Part shown: one piece after another, positions 1 to 13,561 of the stretch
Position numbering within the stretch: position 1 is the stretch's first letter
Layout of the letters: every line of letters begins with the position of its first letter
Assembly: GCA_009741485.1 (NCBI GenBank)
Contig: CM019215.1
Coordinates: 81,952,111 to 82,016,110, forward strand
Source: Malurus cyaneus samueli
Taxonomy: Eukaryota; Chordata; Aves; Passeriformes; Maluridae
DNA length: 64,000 bases
Direction: 5' to 3'
Translations under genes and position numbers: made by a program
The notes under the pieces: model-generated
Told to the model about the DNA's origin: nothing
The model's input: the letters and a program-made list of their open reading frames with translations, nothing else
Database searches by the model: none

Positions 1-200
1 TTGGCATCGTTCCTTATTCCAGTCATTCCTTGCTCTCTAACCTGTGCGGAACCAGGGGAGGCGGTAGGAGAGGGGCAGCCGGGGGCTCAAGAGGTGCGAT
101 GCCAGAACCGGTGAGCACAACCTGGTCCAACAGGCGTAGTTTGATCAAGCTTCGGTATCCCTGTGAATGTCACGAGTGTTTGCCAAATGTGGAAGAAATA
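1..200. promoter_or_regulatory. CpG-rich edge, probably the tail of the RELCH promoter/exon 1 island
   Basis: About nine CpG dinucleotides fall in the first 180 bases, with G-rich runs, while the following kilobases are AT-rich and CpG-poor. In human, RELCH and PIGN are divergent neighbours, and a GC-rich exon 1 with a CpG island precedes a long intron 1. I infer that exon 1 lies just left of this window. A strong donor-like GTGAGC begins at base 111, but I cannot show that it ends a real exon. It does not fit the expected exon 1 boundary, which should supply one base (A) of the Asn codon completed by exon 2. Confidence 0.4.
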
Positions 201-3200
201 TGAGGAATGGTAATGTTAGCCTCGATTTTCAGCAGTGTCTTTAGTGCTCCCTGCTAAGAGATAAGTCATACGGTGCCAGTAGAAAGGGTGGGGTGTTAAG
301 TCCTAAGTGCTACACGGAAAGTCCAAAAACTGTCAGAATTGGGTTGTAAGGAGCCAGCGTGTTATTTCTGCTGGTGCATCTAAGGATAGGCCTGAGTTTC
401 ACAGGTCTTGCACAACTAATACAATGCTTCCTATAATTAATGCTTCCATGTTTACCAAGTGTCTAATCTTTGGCTTGCCAAGTTGGGATTTGGTGATGGG
501 GAACGGTAAATACAGGGAGTTTGTATAACTTCAGGGAGCAAAAGCAGTGCAAGTATTGGGACAATTGTCACATAGCTGGCCTTAAAGGTTTTTGAGTTTT
601 ATTAGTAGTGCACATAGCTTAGAATAAAATTGCTTGTGTGTCTTGTCAGTGTTGCTGTCAAGAAATGTAGCATTCTAAAAAGGTGGTAGCCTGTGGAAGT
701 GGCTTTGGGAGAGAAGCTGCCCAGCCACCTGACCTTTGAGGACTTAATGAACTCGTGGGAAGGTATTGAAATGAAAGGCATTCTGGGTAGCAGACAGGTG
801 GAATATTTAATTATGTGTGTACCAAGATACCTAAAGGCAGTTTGTAAATAGTCCTGTATTTTCGTTTCCTTTAAGAGTTTCTGATGTTGCAAAGACACAA
901 TGTTATACTTAAAATTTGGAAATAACTAGTAATGCCTGGATGGCTGGGATAATAGATGCATCTAAACTTTCAAAATGTTAGTGCATTTCAAGATGTTTTT
1001 AAAAATGTATGGCTTTTTTTAAAAATTCCTGCTGTGTTGTTTATGTTCTGCTTGTTTTGTTTGTGAATAATTAGAATTTCATACTTGTCTTTGTCCAGGT
1101 CAGAGCTTCTTGAAAAAGTGTGGTCATGAAAAGTGTGGTCTTTTTCATGATTAGTGAATGTTGGAAAAATTTGTGCTTCTAGGCTTTGAACTGGTATAAA
1201 TTTGTTTCATCCCCAAGCTGCTTCCTTGGGGATTACAGTCAATTAATCTGATTGATTAAATACTCTCTTTTCTTTGTTAGCATAATATGTTGTTTTCACT
1301 TATTGATACTGCGCATACTCCAGAATCAGAAAAACTCAGCCTATGTAGCTGTGTTGTTATGCACACACAAAAATGACCTCTTGCAGTCTTAGACCAATGT
1401 ACACTTACATAAGAACATCTTAATTATTATTTTGCTGACCTGCTAATTGATAGATGCCTGTGGGATATCCCTATTGAAAAAAGAAGGAAGGCGGCAAGAG
1501 CAGTGGGGAGAGAGAGAAGGGGGTACTAAAACTTAGTTTGGGCAAGTTTAAAAACACTGAAGTGCTAAAATTAAATGTCAATGCTACACCTTACACTTAA
1601 AGTGCATCTTGAAATCTGATGTCTACAACAGGTTAGAATGTGCATTTCAAAGGATTTTTGTGTTTCAACAGTGATTCAAAAGGCACTTCATATTAAGTGA
1701 CATTGAAAGGTGACAGATGCAGAACAATGAAAAAAATATTTTTATATAGCTCAAGTAGCTTTTTTAACTTAGTGCCATCAGACTTTCTTGCAGTCTGTGG
1801 TCTAGCATTGAGCTAGCGATTGTGACAGCGCCATTCAGCCTGATTCTGATTGAACAAGAGCTGATAGGTACTAAGAAGTAGATTGCAGAAGACTCTGGCC
1901 TGAAAATCATGGTCTTTGGAAAAACTCCCTCACTTTTTTCTTAAGCATCTGGTATTACTTAATTTGTGTAGATGACTGAGCTATAATTCAGGTCCAAGAG
2001 TAAGTCTGAACAGTTTACTAAGTTTGTCAAAATGTCCACTTTTTTTGAGATACTCAGTCTGTTGAACCTGCGTTTGTGGGTTTTCACAGGGAGACTTGCA
2101 GAGGATGTATGAGAGTTGCGCATGTTTCTGCTCTTGCTTTAACGTGCCCAAAGATATTTGAGAATAAACTAGTAGTTTTCTTAATAAAAACTGTTGATGT
2201 AGAAAGTAGCGCAGGTTGGCATGATTGCTGTTTTAAGGTCATGTGAATTTTATGCTTCAGTGAAAAAAACATGTAATTAAAAGAATTATTTCTGTTGATT
2301 TCTTAAGTCAGAATTTCTTTTCATTGCTAGCTTTGTACCTGCTCCTCCCAGCCCCCAAGTCAGAATTTCTCTGGCTTTATTCTGAGATTTTTTTCATAAT
2401 TTGATTGGATGCAGGAAAAGTATGACCGGCAATTCTTATTGAATGTGAAGTATGTTTGGAATGCTGCCTGAGGATTTCCAATGAGCAATGAAAAGCTTTT
2501 GTACTTTACGTCCTGTGCAGAATAGGAGAATTTCAGTACAAGTGTTCATTGCCTAAAAGGACTCTGAGAAGTGTCAATCTAAAATGCAAGAGTGTGCTGG
2601 AATTTATTTTGGTGTGGCTCTTTTTCTTCTCATTGTCTTTAAAGACTGTTATAAAGAGATTTTACTGAAGTGTCATCGGATTTAAACATCATGTGGTCAG
2701 CGAGTGACTTAGAAGCTGTTTTGTCTTTTGAACCACGCTTCAGAGCGCTTGGTTGCAAAAGCAAATGACAGTCAGATGACTGTGATTTCTTACTTCTTTG
2801 CAAAAATACCCTTCCTTTTCCCAGCAGCAACATCACATCTACAAACTGATGTTAAGATATATTGAAGTGAAAAATGTGGAAATGTATCAAAGTCTAACAA
2901 CTTTGCTTATTTAGTTTGAAGCACATTCACCTTGTGAAGGAGGGAACACTACCCTCACATCCTGTGTCTCATCTAGATGTTGCCAAACTTCTGAGAGCTT
3001 CTTCCATTGGTTTCAATAGCAGTAGCTCCATGACTACTAGATCATGTTGATACTGTTTTTCTAATGCTACTCATGTGAGCAGAATGGTTTGTAAATCCTG
3101 CTTCTTACTGTATTCCAAATCTTTTACAAAGATTTAGTCAAACCTACGCATTAAATACAAATTTTTGTCCCTATAATTTTTACATAAGAAGGTACAGTAC

Positions 3201-3540
3201 AAATTGAGGCATTGAAAATTTAGAAATAGAATTGTGACTTGAATGTCTCATCCTTATGCCTGGACTGTAAATGTATTCATTATACACATGACCATAATTC
3301 AAGCTTGTGCATAGTGGGTGAAGAAAATAGCTTTAATGAAAATCATAAAGAAGGGGGTTGAGCACTTATGTTACATTTATGGTTTTCAGGAGATGATTTT
3401 TTTCTAGTTATTGCCATAATAAAATTGTTTATAACTTTCTGGGGATTTGATTCCAGTTATATTGAACTAATACATGAGCACAAAAATATAAACTATTGGT
3501 GCTCCCTCACTGTAAGCTCATGTCTTTGTTTATGACTTGG

Positions 3541-3765
3541 GGTGTTTGATTTTCCTTTGGGGTTTTCTGGCTTTTGGGGTTTTTTTTTGTGTTGTTTTGT
3601 TTGGGTTTTTGAGTGTTTGCTTGTTTGTTTTGGGGTGTGTGTGTTTGGTTTAGTTTTTGTTGGGTTTTTGTTGGTTAGTTGGTTGGTTTTGGTGGTTTTG
3701 TTGTTGTTGGGGCGGGGGTTGTTTGTTTTTGGTTTTTTGTTTTTTTTTTTTTTAATTTTTTTGCA
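3541..3765. repeat. GT-rich low-complexity tract with G runs
   Basis: The + strand is almost wholly G and T, with repeated TTTGG-like units and several runs of four or more G, ending in a long T run. The strand asymmetry opens long frames on both strands (rich in Phe/Val/Leu on + and Lys/Asn/Thr on -) that are artefacts of composition. Smaller relatives lie at 5059-5107 and 7545-7592. Confidence 0.85.
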
Positions 3766-6201
3766 GAGCTTTGCCATGATCAATGTTTCAACAGATTTTT
3801 ATTCTGAATGAAAATATAGCAGAACACGGCTACCTCAAAATGATTCATTATACCTCACCTTAAAGAGCAGTCTTAATAAGACAAGAAACTGGGAAGATGG
3901 TAAATAATAATTTTTGTTCTCATGACTACTTGTTAGGTGTTTTTGATGTTGTCAGCTCAAGTCTTTGACTTGTTACTTTATGAAAGAAAGCGCAAATATC
4001 TGGTCCTGTTGGCTGTCTCTGCAGCTGCTGGAAGGTAGACTAGCAGCTTGTGGTTAAGACAGTAGTTTTACTACCTGGTTTGAGAAAGGTGCTACCCTGA
4101 GATAGGACAGAATGGAAATGTGCAGATAAATAGTTAATCAAAGCTGCTGGTGTCAACAGATGGGAAATGCTGATTCCTGTCACTTTTAAGGAAGCACAGA
4201 AAATACTTGAAAGAGGAGAGGTTTGTACATAATGCTGAAGGGAAGCAGTGTTCTCTTCAAACATGCCAGTAAATAATGATGCTTGAATGAAACCTGAGAG
4301 GCTTCATAGTGCTCTGATATTGGCTTTAGTGATACAAATGCCAGGTAGACTTCAGCTGTGACTGGAGAAAGTGCTTTAAACCCACTCCATTTTACTGACA
4401 CAAATTTTGGACAGGTTTTCAGTGACATGCACTTTATAACTTATGAGCTGCATGGATCAAGGGTTTTTCAAATGTTAGACTTGCCAAAGTCTAAATCAGA
4501 TGTGCTGGGAGCTGTCCCTGATGGAGGAGACTAAGCTTTGGCTAATACACATGTTGGGATGATTTGGGATGTAATGGTAGAGTGTTCAGGAGACAGGTAT
4601 GAATATGAGTATGGAACTACACCAAGAAGTAACAAGATAAGGTAGCATGATCAGTGTGGTAATTATGGACAATGGAGGACAGAGTAGAAGCCATGACTAC
4701 TAGGCAGGTAAATACCGAGTTATTCACTGAGTAGCAGGTGACTCTGGTGACTATGTTGTATTTTCCCCTGTAGTAATTTGGTGCATGTTCTGGTTCTTTT
4801 AGGATCCTCTCAGCTATGATATGGGAAATCTTATTGCTTTTGTCCTGACTTCTCTTCTGTTCCTGTGCCAGAGTCCCTGTTTCCCTTTGATGTTGGGGAA
4901 GGCAGAAGTAAACTTCTCTGTATAGTAAGGGAAGCTAGTTCAGTTATGTGTAAGTTTACACTTACTGAATCCTGTGCCTGAAAGCTTCAGCAAAACAAGG
5001 CAGATTTGTGCTGAAGCAGCACACCATCCTTTTGATGGTTTTGCTGTTAGGAAAAGAGAGTGGGTTTTGGGTTGGTTTGTTTTGGTGTTTTGGGTTTTTT
5101 TTTGGTAGGTGGAAAGAAAGGAATTAGGACGATGAGCTAGAGCTTTGCATTACAGAACCAATCACTGGGAATTTCTCTATGTTCTCACATATGTCATTTC
5201 AATTCTGTCTATCAGAGTTCCTGTAGCATTTTTTCTCTCTGAGAATTACCTTTTTCTTGACTGAAGATGTGAATCATAAACTTTATTCAGCTGAGAGAAT
5301 GCTTGCTGAAAATTTTACACAGGTTTCATTACCTGATAAAAAAGGTTTGTCTAGTATTTGCAAGCAAGTTATGAACAAGTAGGTCTTGATATCAACAGCT
5401 GAGTTGGAAGCTGTTCTGTGTGCAGCTCATTTCTGCTAATTGAAAACTTGTAAATACTGGACTTCTATGTTCTATAAACACAGAATTCATAAAAATATGG
5501 AAAATATCTTTTTTCAGGAAGTTCTCATACTTTCCAACTGAATTATTATTTTTTACAAAATCTGAGTTAGATAATCGATATCTGTGGAGCTCTTTAAAAT
5601 ATAGCATCAGAAGTCTCTTTTTTAAATATAAAGTTAAGTCCTGAAACCTTATACTTTCGGGCTCAAAATTACTACGCCTTGTCTTCATTGTGTTACTAGT
5701 ATTTGGTGTATTGCAAAGTTGCAGGTTTGATAAATTGTATCTCTCTAGCATAAGGCTAAAACATTGAGTAATTTCTGTAAAGGCAGTAGGCCTTATATAC
5801 ATTTATTTCCAATATGCATGCCTGGGACATGGCACTAAGCATTTTGAATGTGTTGGACAAATAGTTAAAAAACCCCCGGTTGTTGTTTTTTTTTTAAGAC
5901 AGTCCAAGTTGAAAAAGCTTTTGAGAAATAGTGAACTCTTTCTTCCACTGCAGTGTAGGGGAGAGGCAATTTTCTTCCTCCCTTCCTGCAACATAATGCT
6001 GCATGATGGCGATGCGACTGATTGCTTTGTTGTTGAATTGAAGGAAATGCTGTTATGTAAAAAGTCACAGAATAAGAATTTCACATTTATATAACAAGTA
6101 CTTTTTCATCTTGTTTGGTGTTAGAGGAGAGAGAAAGCTATCAGCTGTTTTGTGATTTGAAAAAAGCTGTTGGAATAAGAGAAATGATGGCAAAAATAAT
6201 G

Positions 6202-6620
6202 TCAGAATCACAGCATGGCTGAGGTGGGAAGGGATCTCTAGTGGTCATCTGGTTCAACCCCCCTGCTCAAGCAGAACTACTGTGACCTGCACCTTGTTTC
6301 CTGGAATCATGTCCAGATGGCCTTTTTAAGTATCTCCAGGGATGGATACTCCATCACCCCTCTGGGTAATCTGTGCCACTGCTTGATCACCCTTATAGTA
6401 GAAGTGTTTCCTAATGTTCCAGGGGAACCTCCTGTGTTTCAGTTTATGCCCACTCTCTGTGGTCTGTCATAAGTCACCACTGAGAAGAGCCTGGCATTGT
6501 CCTTTGTGTGCCCTCCCTTCAGTTATTTATACACATCACTGCCTCTGACCCCGTCTCCAGGCTGAACAGCTCCATCTCTCTCAGCCTTTACTCATAGGAG
6601 GGATGCTTTGGTCTCCAGTT
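6202..6620 (-). mobile_element. CR1 LINE fragment, 3' end
   Basis: Reading + the segment begins with CAGAATCACAG, the reverse complement of the CR1 3' terminal repeat (ATTCTGTGATTCTG). It continues through the usual 3' untranslated landmarks: GGGAAGGGATCTC, GGTTCAACCC, TGTCCAGATGGCC and CTCCAGGCTGAACAGCTCC. The element is therefore a 5'-truncated copy pointing left, as is typical for CR1. Divergence from the remembered consensus suggests an old insertion. The right boundary is approximate. Confidence 0.9.
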
Positions 6621-9600
6621 GCTAGTTTCCATTATTTTTCTAATGCTCTAGAAACCACGTGGACAGGAGTTAAAACTTAACTGGAAAATTTATTACTGTC
6701 CTGAGATAAATGTAGAAAGTGGGCAAAGGAGAACTTCCTGAAATTTAAATAGGAAGAAAACTGAGGGAATACATGCTTGAGAATGAAGATAGGTGTTATC
6801 TATACACTTAAAGAGGTCCTTCAGTACGGGGAACCATTTAAGAACTAAATTGATACAATTTTGCTTGATGTTAGAGTGTAACCGAAAGCTGGGTTACTGC
6901 AACAAATGGAAAAATCCTTTTGGTGCAAGTTAATAGATACATTTTGGACAATGCAGCGCTGCAGCATCAAGCATATGGAGTTAATTTGATGCTGTTGATG
7001 TATTCTGATTTTTGCTGAAACCAGCTGGGATCATGAGCTGGAAGAAGTACCTCCATACCATGCTTCTCCCTTAGTTGCTCTGTCTTGGGAAGCTCTGCTT
7101 TCTCAAGCATAATGCATCTTGAGCTACTTCCTGCACATATGTCAGGCTGTGTTCAGTGCTTTCCCCAAGGTCACACTTCTCTGGACCTCAGCGTTCACTG
7201 CATTCAAATGGCTTTGTGCAGTGCTGGCTTGATTCTCTCTGATTCAACTAATATTTGGATGCTGCCTGAGAGTGTCTGTGCAGTAAGCACCCCTTCAAAA
7301 GCAGCCTGGTTTTGGTATAGGTCTCCAAGAGATCAGCCCAGGTGCATTGTATCTTAACCCAGTTCTGTGAGCATGTTATTTCTGTGCTAGGTGTAAGATC
7401 TTATCTATTTTCTACTTGTAATTTCATCTTTCTGATGAGCTTCTGCAGTGTGCCTGTCATAGGAGCTAGAGTAATACCTTTTTATTGCAGTGTATCTACA
7501 AAACACTTGTTTTACATATCTGGTGCTTTGTGGTGTTTATGTTGTAGTTGGTTAGTTGGTGTTATTTTGTTGGTTTGTTTGGGTGTTTTTTTCTGTTCTT
7601 GACCAGCAAGTACAGGTTAGTTTTCTCTAACCAGCTTTAGGGGTTTACCCTCATATGATTCCTACAAAGTTTTATAACTTGTTAGTAATATGAAGTAGAT
7701 AATTATTGATCTGTTTCCAATCTGGTTTGGATTGCCCATCATGGACTAGTACTGAGTATCTGTTCTAGTTAATGGGTAAGTAGATTGCTCTGACAGCTTG
7801 GAAGTTAATTTTATTCTAGTAGCTTTACTTAACTAAGTTTCCTTTTCATTTGATGAAGGTCTTAAGACTTCAGGGCATACCAACTTTGGAAATTCTGCAG
7901 GTCTCATTGAATAAGAACATCTGGGAGAGAGCAAAAAAGGCACTTGAGTTGCAGAGCAAGGTTTGTAGGTTAGATGCTTACAGTTTAGTGCTTGATGCAA
8001 TTAATTAATTTAAAACTTTTTATTCCATCCCAGAGTTACCACAGCAATGTGGAATGTGTTGATCTGGTAAAATTTACTCTACAAGTTCAAGTTGGTTTAA
8101 AAATTTGTTACGTAAGTCTGTTTCTACTGTAAAGGTTGTATGCTAGATCAGATGTCTGTTGCAATGGATCAAGTTTGCTTTGCTGAAAGATCCAGCATCG
8201 GTAAGCTTGGAAAATTTCAGCAGACGTTTAAAACTTTTCAAAGTAATATTGCTCCAGCAATGTCTTGTGAAATGGGATAAGGTTTAAATAAATTTGCATT
8301 ATCATTTATGGGGTATTAAGTAGTTTAATTCATTTATTCATATGTCCCACGTCTGTTTCAGCTGCTACATAATGTAGTCACAAATATAAACTGTGAATTG
8401 ATGACTACTTGTTAAAGAGTTAATGATAACTGATTGATTTAATGTAGAAAAGACTTCATTAAAACTCTTCAGGTTTTCGCATTACCCCACATCTTCTTTC
8501 ACACATACCCTCTCTCACAATTTGGTTTATTATTATTATTTATGCATGTGTGTGCTTCAGTACTAATATGGGGCTTAAGCATGTGCAAATAAATACAAGA
8601 GAAAATGTATTCTTTTTCCCAAATAGCCTCCATCCCATTTCCTCAGCTTCTGTGCCTCTGATACTGTGCAGGATAGCTGAAAATACAAGTTATTCAAGGG
8701 TGTGCTTTTCAGACCAGTATCTCCAGAAAAGAGCAGGCCATGTGCTGCATGACCTTACTGGCTAGTTTACTGTAAGTCTGGCATGTTTAAGGTTGGTAAA
8801 ATACCTCATTTGCAGTCTTTTTTACTGCCAATAGAAACAGATCTAAAAAAGTGCATTTATACATCTGCATTTCCTTGGATCTTAATTTCAACAGTCCTTT
8901 TATTGTATGTGTAGAACAGAGAAGAAAGGAAAGAAGTGTCAGAGCTGAGTAATTTTCATAGAAAGTTCTCAATTTGGATCTATTATCATAGTACTTACTT
9001 GTTTGCTTGTGTCTTTGCATTTGAAAATTAGGTTGGGTGTCCTGAAAGGAAAGTTAAGCTATACCCTATAAAATATGGGTACTGTTGTCCTTTGCAGATG
9101 TCCATGAAGGTTTTTCCAACCTTTGATTTGCAGACACATTAAAGTTTCAGGTTTCATCTCTTCATGATGTAATTTTCTTCTAGGTGGAGAATTTTCCATC
9201 ATAGGTTCCTCCATGCAAGAAGGGGTTTATGTGCATATTGGAAGGAGGGACAGCTTAACTCACAGGAATAGCACAGCTCCTCAGGAAAAATCTGTGTGTT
9301 TTCTAGAGTTACATGGAACTATATGATTATTTTAAAACTTGTTTTAGTAGTAACCCGTGGCTTGTTGGTTGAAAAACATCGCATTAGGGGGCTCTTACAA
9401 CTTCTCACTTTTTGAAAGATCTGAAAGAGTATCTCAGAATAAGTTGGCAATTTCCTCACTTTAATTCTTCCACATACAGCTGTAATTGCATGCTTTTCTG
9501 ACCTTTATAATCCCCAATAACTTTCTTTGTATGGTAGTCATAACTTCTGGAGTCTAGTTTACTGCTTTGTATCAAACTGTAGCGTATTTGTTGGTTGAAT

Positions 9601-11214
9601 TATCCTGTTTTGGTTTTTAATTCAAAATCAAACCATAACAATTTCTTATTTTAATAATTTTGTTCTACAAAACAAATTTTCACTGTGCAGTTCAAGAATG
9701 AAGTGCAACTTATTTCTATTGCTGCAGAAAGTTGTATTCTGGAGCCGTATTGGATTTTTTCTTACCTACAAGTAGCCATTAAGATTATGATGCTAAGGAA
9801 TAATTTTTGATAGCCTCAGTCATTCACTTATGTAACTTACAATGTCTGGTTTTGTTCAGGATAAGCTAGAAGGCATTAACCTGAGGTGGCTTCTTAGTAG
9901 GGTTGTACCTGACACTGAACTGCAAGGCTTTGTTTAATGTTTGTCTCTAGTGAAATCCTATGTAGTGAAAATCTAACTTAGTGTAGTGGGAGTGTGTTAT
10001 CATCAAATAAAATTATTACTGATGGATTAAGTAGCTTGTAGGATATTTATAACATTAATGTTAAAACATTTTAACTTTCTCTCTAAAGTAAAAAAATAGA
10101 AAGAAAGAAAAAATAAAAATACTAAATTGAATTTAAAATTCCTTCTGGAAGCAGAGCTCTGCTTGGATGAATATTCAGAGTTCTTGATATAAATCTTTGT
10201 AGTATCCAGTAGCATGAACAGTGTTCTTTCCATCCTTCTTTCCAAGCCTGTGGTATGTTTATGTTCCTGTTTGATAATGCTTCAGTAAAATACAAATAGA
10301 ATTGTAGTAAGCAATCAGGTATAATGTCTTCAGAGAGTGTTTTTTGTTTGGTTTGGAAGTTTTTCTCAATGCAAAGTCATGTTTCTTTTTTTCTTCTCCA
10401 GTGATGTGTGAAGGTGGGTATTGGAGTCCAGCTGATGGCCATGACGTAGCATGCTAGGCCCAAGTTATTATCCAGACCTTTACTATCGCAAAAAAAAAGG
10501 ATACAGAATAGGTTGTATTTCCCTATGACATGCGTGAGCTATCTACGTATAGCTGTTCCATCCTCTATCTAACCATATAATTCATGTAAAGCCTGGCTTA
10601 AAGTGGGAAATATATTGTCCTGGTATATGCAATGTCCTGTGGGAAGCTGCTCTGATATTGACTGGATTCACTTTTAGTTCCATATGTATGCTAATTATGT
10701 TTCTCTGATCTGTTTAAAATGTGGTTAGCCAGCTATTTCACTCAGCAATTTAAAATATGGCAATAGTCCAGTTTCAGGGTTACAAATATTTTTCAGTACA
10801 AGTGAACGTTTAGTTAGAGATGCAAAGTGAATCTCTGTTGTACAAGCATAGTATCATATCTTCTCATTGAATTTCAAGGAAAACTGGAGTTCTTGGTCTT
10901 CATCTGCTCCATTTCGTAAATTGTTAGTACATGATGATATGATTTCCTGTGATATTAGAGGAAATATGACAGCTGGGCTGCTTTATCAACTAGTAACTTT
11001 AAAAATCAATTTGTATGTTTACAAATTAAATTCAAATAGCTTCTAAAGTATTATTTTAATTTTTAAAGTATTTTTTCTTGAGCCTTCCTGTCAATACATA
11101 ATATAGCTTAATTATCTGTGTTTTTAGCTGATCACAAGTATCATGAGCATGCAAAGATTAATGTGATTTTACAGAAGACTGCAACTTACTTCTGCCCAAT
11201 TCATGTGCTGTGAC

Positions 11215-11247
11215 AATATGGCTAATATGAAAATATGGCTAATATGA
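11215..11247. repeat. Short tandem repeat, two 16-bp copies
   Basis: The unit AATATGGCTAATATGA occurs twice with one base between the copies. It looks like a local duplication with no evident function. Confidence 0.85.
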
Positions 11248-13527
11248 TCCTTCTTGGTGTCCTTTAAGTAACACTGGTAAAAAATAATCTCTTTTTACCA
11301 TCAGAGTGAATGAAACTTAACCTCCTTCATATTATGTGTGTCAGTGGAAGGGAGTGTATCACTTTGAGATTTCCTTACATTTTCCTACTTTGGCAGTTAT
11401 GCTCAGCTTTCAAGGAGAGCTGGATATATGCCTAGGGAACAGAAGCTGTCTGCAGAAATCAGCATGTCGTACTGGTGGCAGTTCTGGGAATAAGAAAATA
11501 ATTAAAATTCCTTTCCCCTGGAATGAAGCAGTATTTTAAAAGATTGTGTAAGTTAGTAAGCAAAATGTGTTTAACCTGATTTTTAACTTCACAAATGGAG
11601 CTAAATACATTGCATTTTTTTAACAAATTGATTAAAAAACTTCTTCGCTTTGAGTATCTTTGAGTATATGAATCTTGGCATTCTGATTTTGCTTATCCTT
11701 TTCCACTGGTAAAGGTAAGAGACAAGAACTGTGCACAGACTCTCCTTTATTATCCCAGTATGTCTCCTGGCATTTCACTAGTATGAATAATGAAAAGCCC
11801 AAGCCTATTTCACTTCTCCTCTATGCACTCACAGCATTTTCTTGTTCCATACTGAGGTGATCTGTGCTCTGCAGTTGTTTATACCTGCTTGTCAAAATCT
11901 TAGCTTTTACAGTTTCTGAAACATGAAGCTGACAGCACTTACTTTGCCACTGTTCACTAGAAAAGCTTTTAGCAAAAAGGAATTGCTAATTATAAAGTGT
12001 TTTAATTTAGAGAAAGAAGTCTAAAATCCATGCACGGGAGACTGCTGATAAGAATGCACCTACCAAGACAACAAAATGGATTCTCACTGCTGTGTCATAG
12101 TGGGTTTGTTTCTGGGAAAAAAGCATATTTCAGCCAATGTGCACATCTTTTCAGCATTTTCCCCCCGCAAGAGGTTGCTTTGATAGTCTTTGCCGAATAA
12201 CTTAAGGCTAAGATTATTATTTTTTATTAAAAGGATAAAGTGAATAAGTATGTGTTTTCTTCTCAAAAATCTTTTTTCTTTTTCTTTTCCTCTTTCAATT
12301 CAGAAAGTCATTCTCTTCTGAATCCTGTAGTTTAAATACTTCCACTCGGTGTCCTGGAGTACAGCAATTTGTACTTGAGACAAATGATGAAGGTTCACAT
12401 TCCTCGGGTGAGCTGTGTGACTGAGCACAGCCCTTCCCTTTGATTCCTTTCCTTCGAACAGCCCCACCCATTTTCCTAACAAATGAGGGTGCTGTGCTGC
12501 CAGCAGGGAGGTACCTTTGAAACCCTCTGATCCTTTGCAGAGCAGATACATCCTTTATGGGAGTGTAAAATATAAGGTTATAAGATGTTCCATGATTTTC
12601 TATACAACGGCATTAGTTTTAGGAGTTAAACCTCTGTTGATGACTGCCTAAAAAGACAGTGGGAAGAGTGAGGCCACAGACACAGTTCCTCATGGTGACA
12701 TTTTAAGGAGGTGAGGCAATGGCACAGGCCTGCTACTCCTCACTGTGATCACTGTTCAGCACCGCCCTGCCTGGCAGTGCCTGTGTGCCATGACTGTACT
12801 GTTAATGATGTATCTTGGCTTAGGGGGTGTGATAATGGGCGTATACTTTTGTATTGGAAGGAGGATCAGCATTACTGGCACAGTGAAATAATGGTAGCAG
12901 GAAATAGGCCATGAGGCTGCTGTTCCTTAGCACATCTTGGTTTAATCCATCTGCATCTACATGTTTGTGTACCTTCATGATGCCGGCCTGGATGAAAAGG
13001 AAGTCAGATGTTTGCTTTTATTATGAGCACAAATGATAAAGTGAAGTCTAAATGGTGAATGAGTTTCAACCCTGCAAACTGCTACTGTGCATGTAGGTGT
13101 GGTGCTTAAGGCAGTTTCTGGGTGTTGAAATCGTAAGCCCCCTCGGTGTTGCTGGATTGATTCCTGTAGGACCATTAAGGTTGATATTATGAGTTGTTGG
13201 ATTCACAGCTGCTGGTATGATCTTAAACAGCTTCGGTTGTGTGCATCCTGATAAATACTGTAATTACCCGCTGTTTTTTTCTAGGCAACTGGTTTTTGGT
13301 GGTTTGAGGCTTTTTAAAGAAGTTTTTGCCTTTGGCAAATAAGTTTGTGTTTTATCTGTGGATTTGTTTTGTCAGTTTTCAGTGGAGAGCCTAGGCCTCT
13401 AAAGTGTGCCATTGGTCATATGAAAATACGTTTGTGTTGCTTATGGCTTTGGATGCTTCAGTAATTGTCATGTGGTCGACTTAAGGTGAAAATTTGAGCA
13501 TTGTTTCTCTGATTTTACTTTGCTTCT

Positions 13528-13561
13528 GTTCACAGATCAATTAGAAAATTGATCTGTGAAC
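13528..13561. repeat. Perfect inverted repeat, 15-bp arms
   Basis: GTTCACAGATCAATT is followed by a 4-base spacer (AGAA) and then by its exact reverse complement. The DNA could extrude a cruciform and the RNA could form a tight hairpin. It sits deep in intron 1, far from either splice site. Confidence 0.9.

Noticed and set aside
1..110. Coding exon 1 ending at the GTGAGC donor at 111
   Set aside because: No RELCH N-terminal similarity; the short ATG frame at 99 joined to exon 2 is out of frame and meets a stop, and the boundary phase is wrong.
3493..3811. Overlapping 96- and 89-codon frames on both strands
   Set aside because: They are products of the GT-rich low-complexity tract, with Lys/Asn/Thr or Phe/Val/Leu runs and no family resemblance.
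5392..5802. 136-codon minus-strand frame in intron 1
   Set aside because: Composition is like the surrounding intron, with no domain or homologue recognised.
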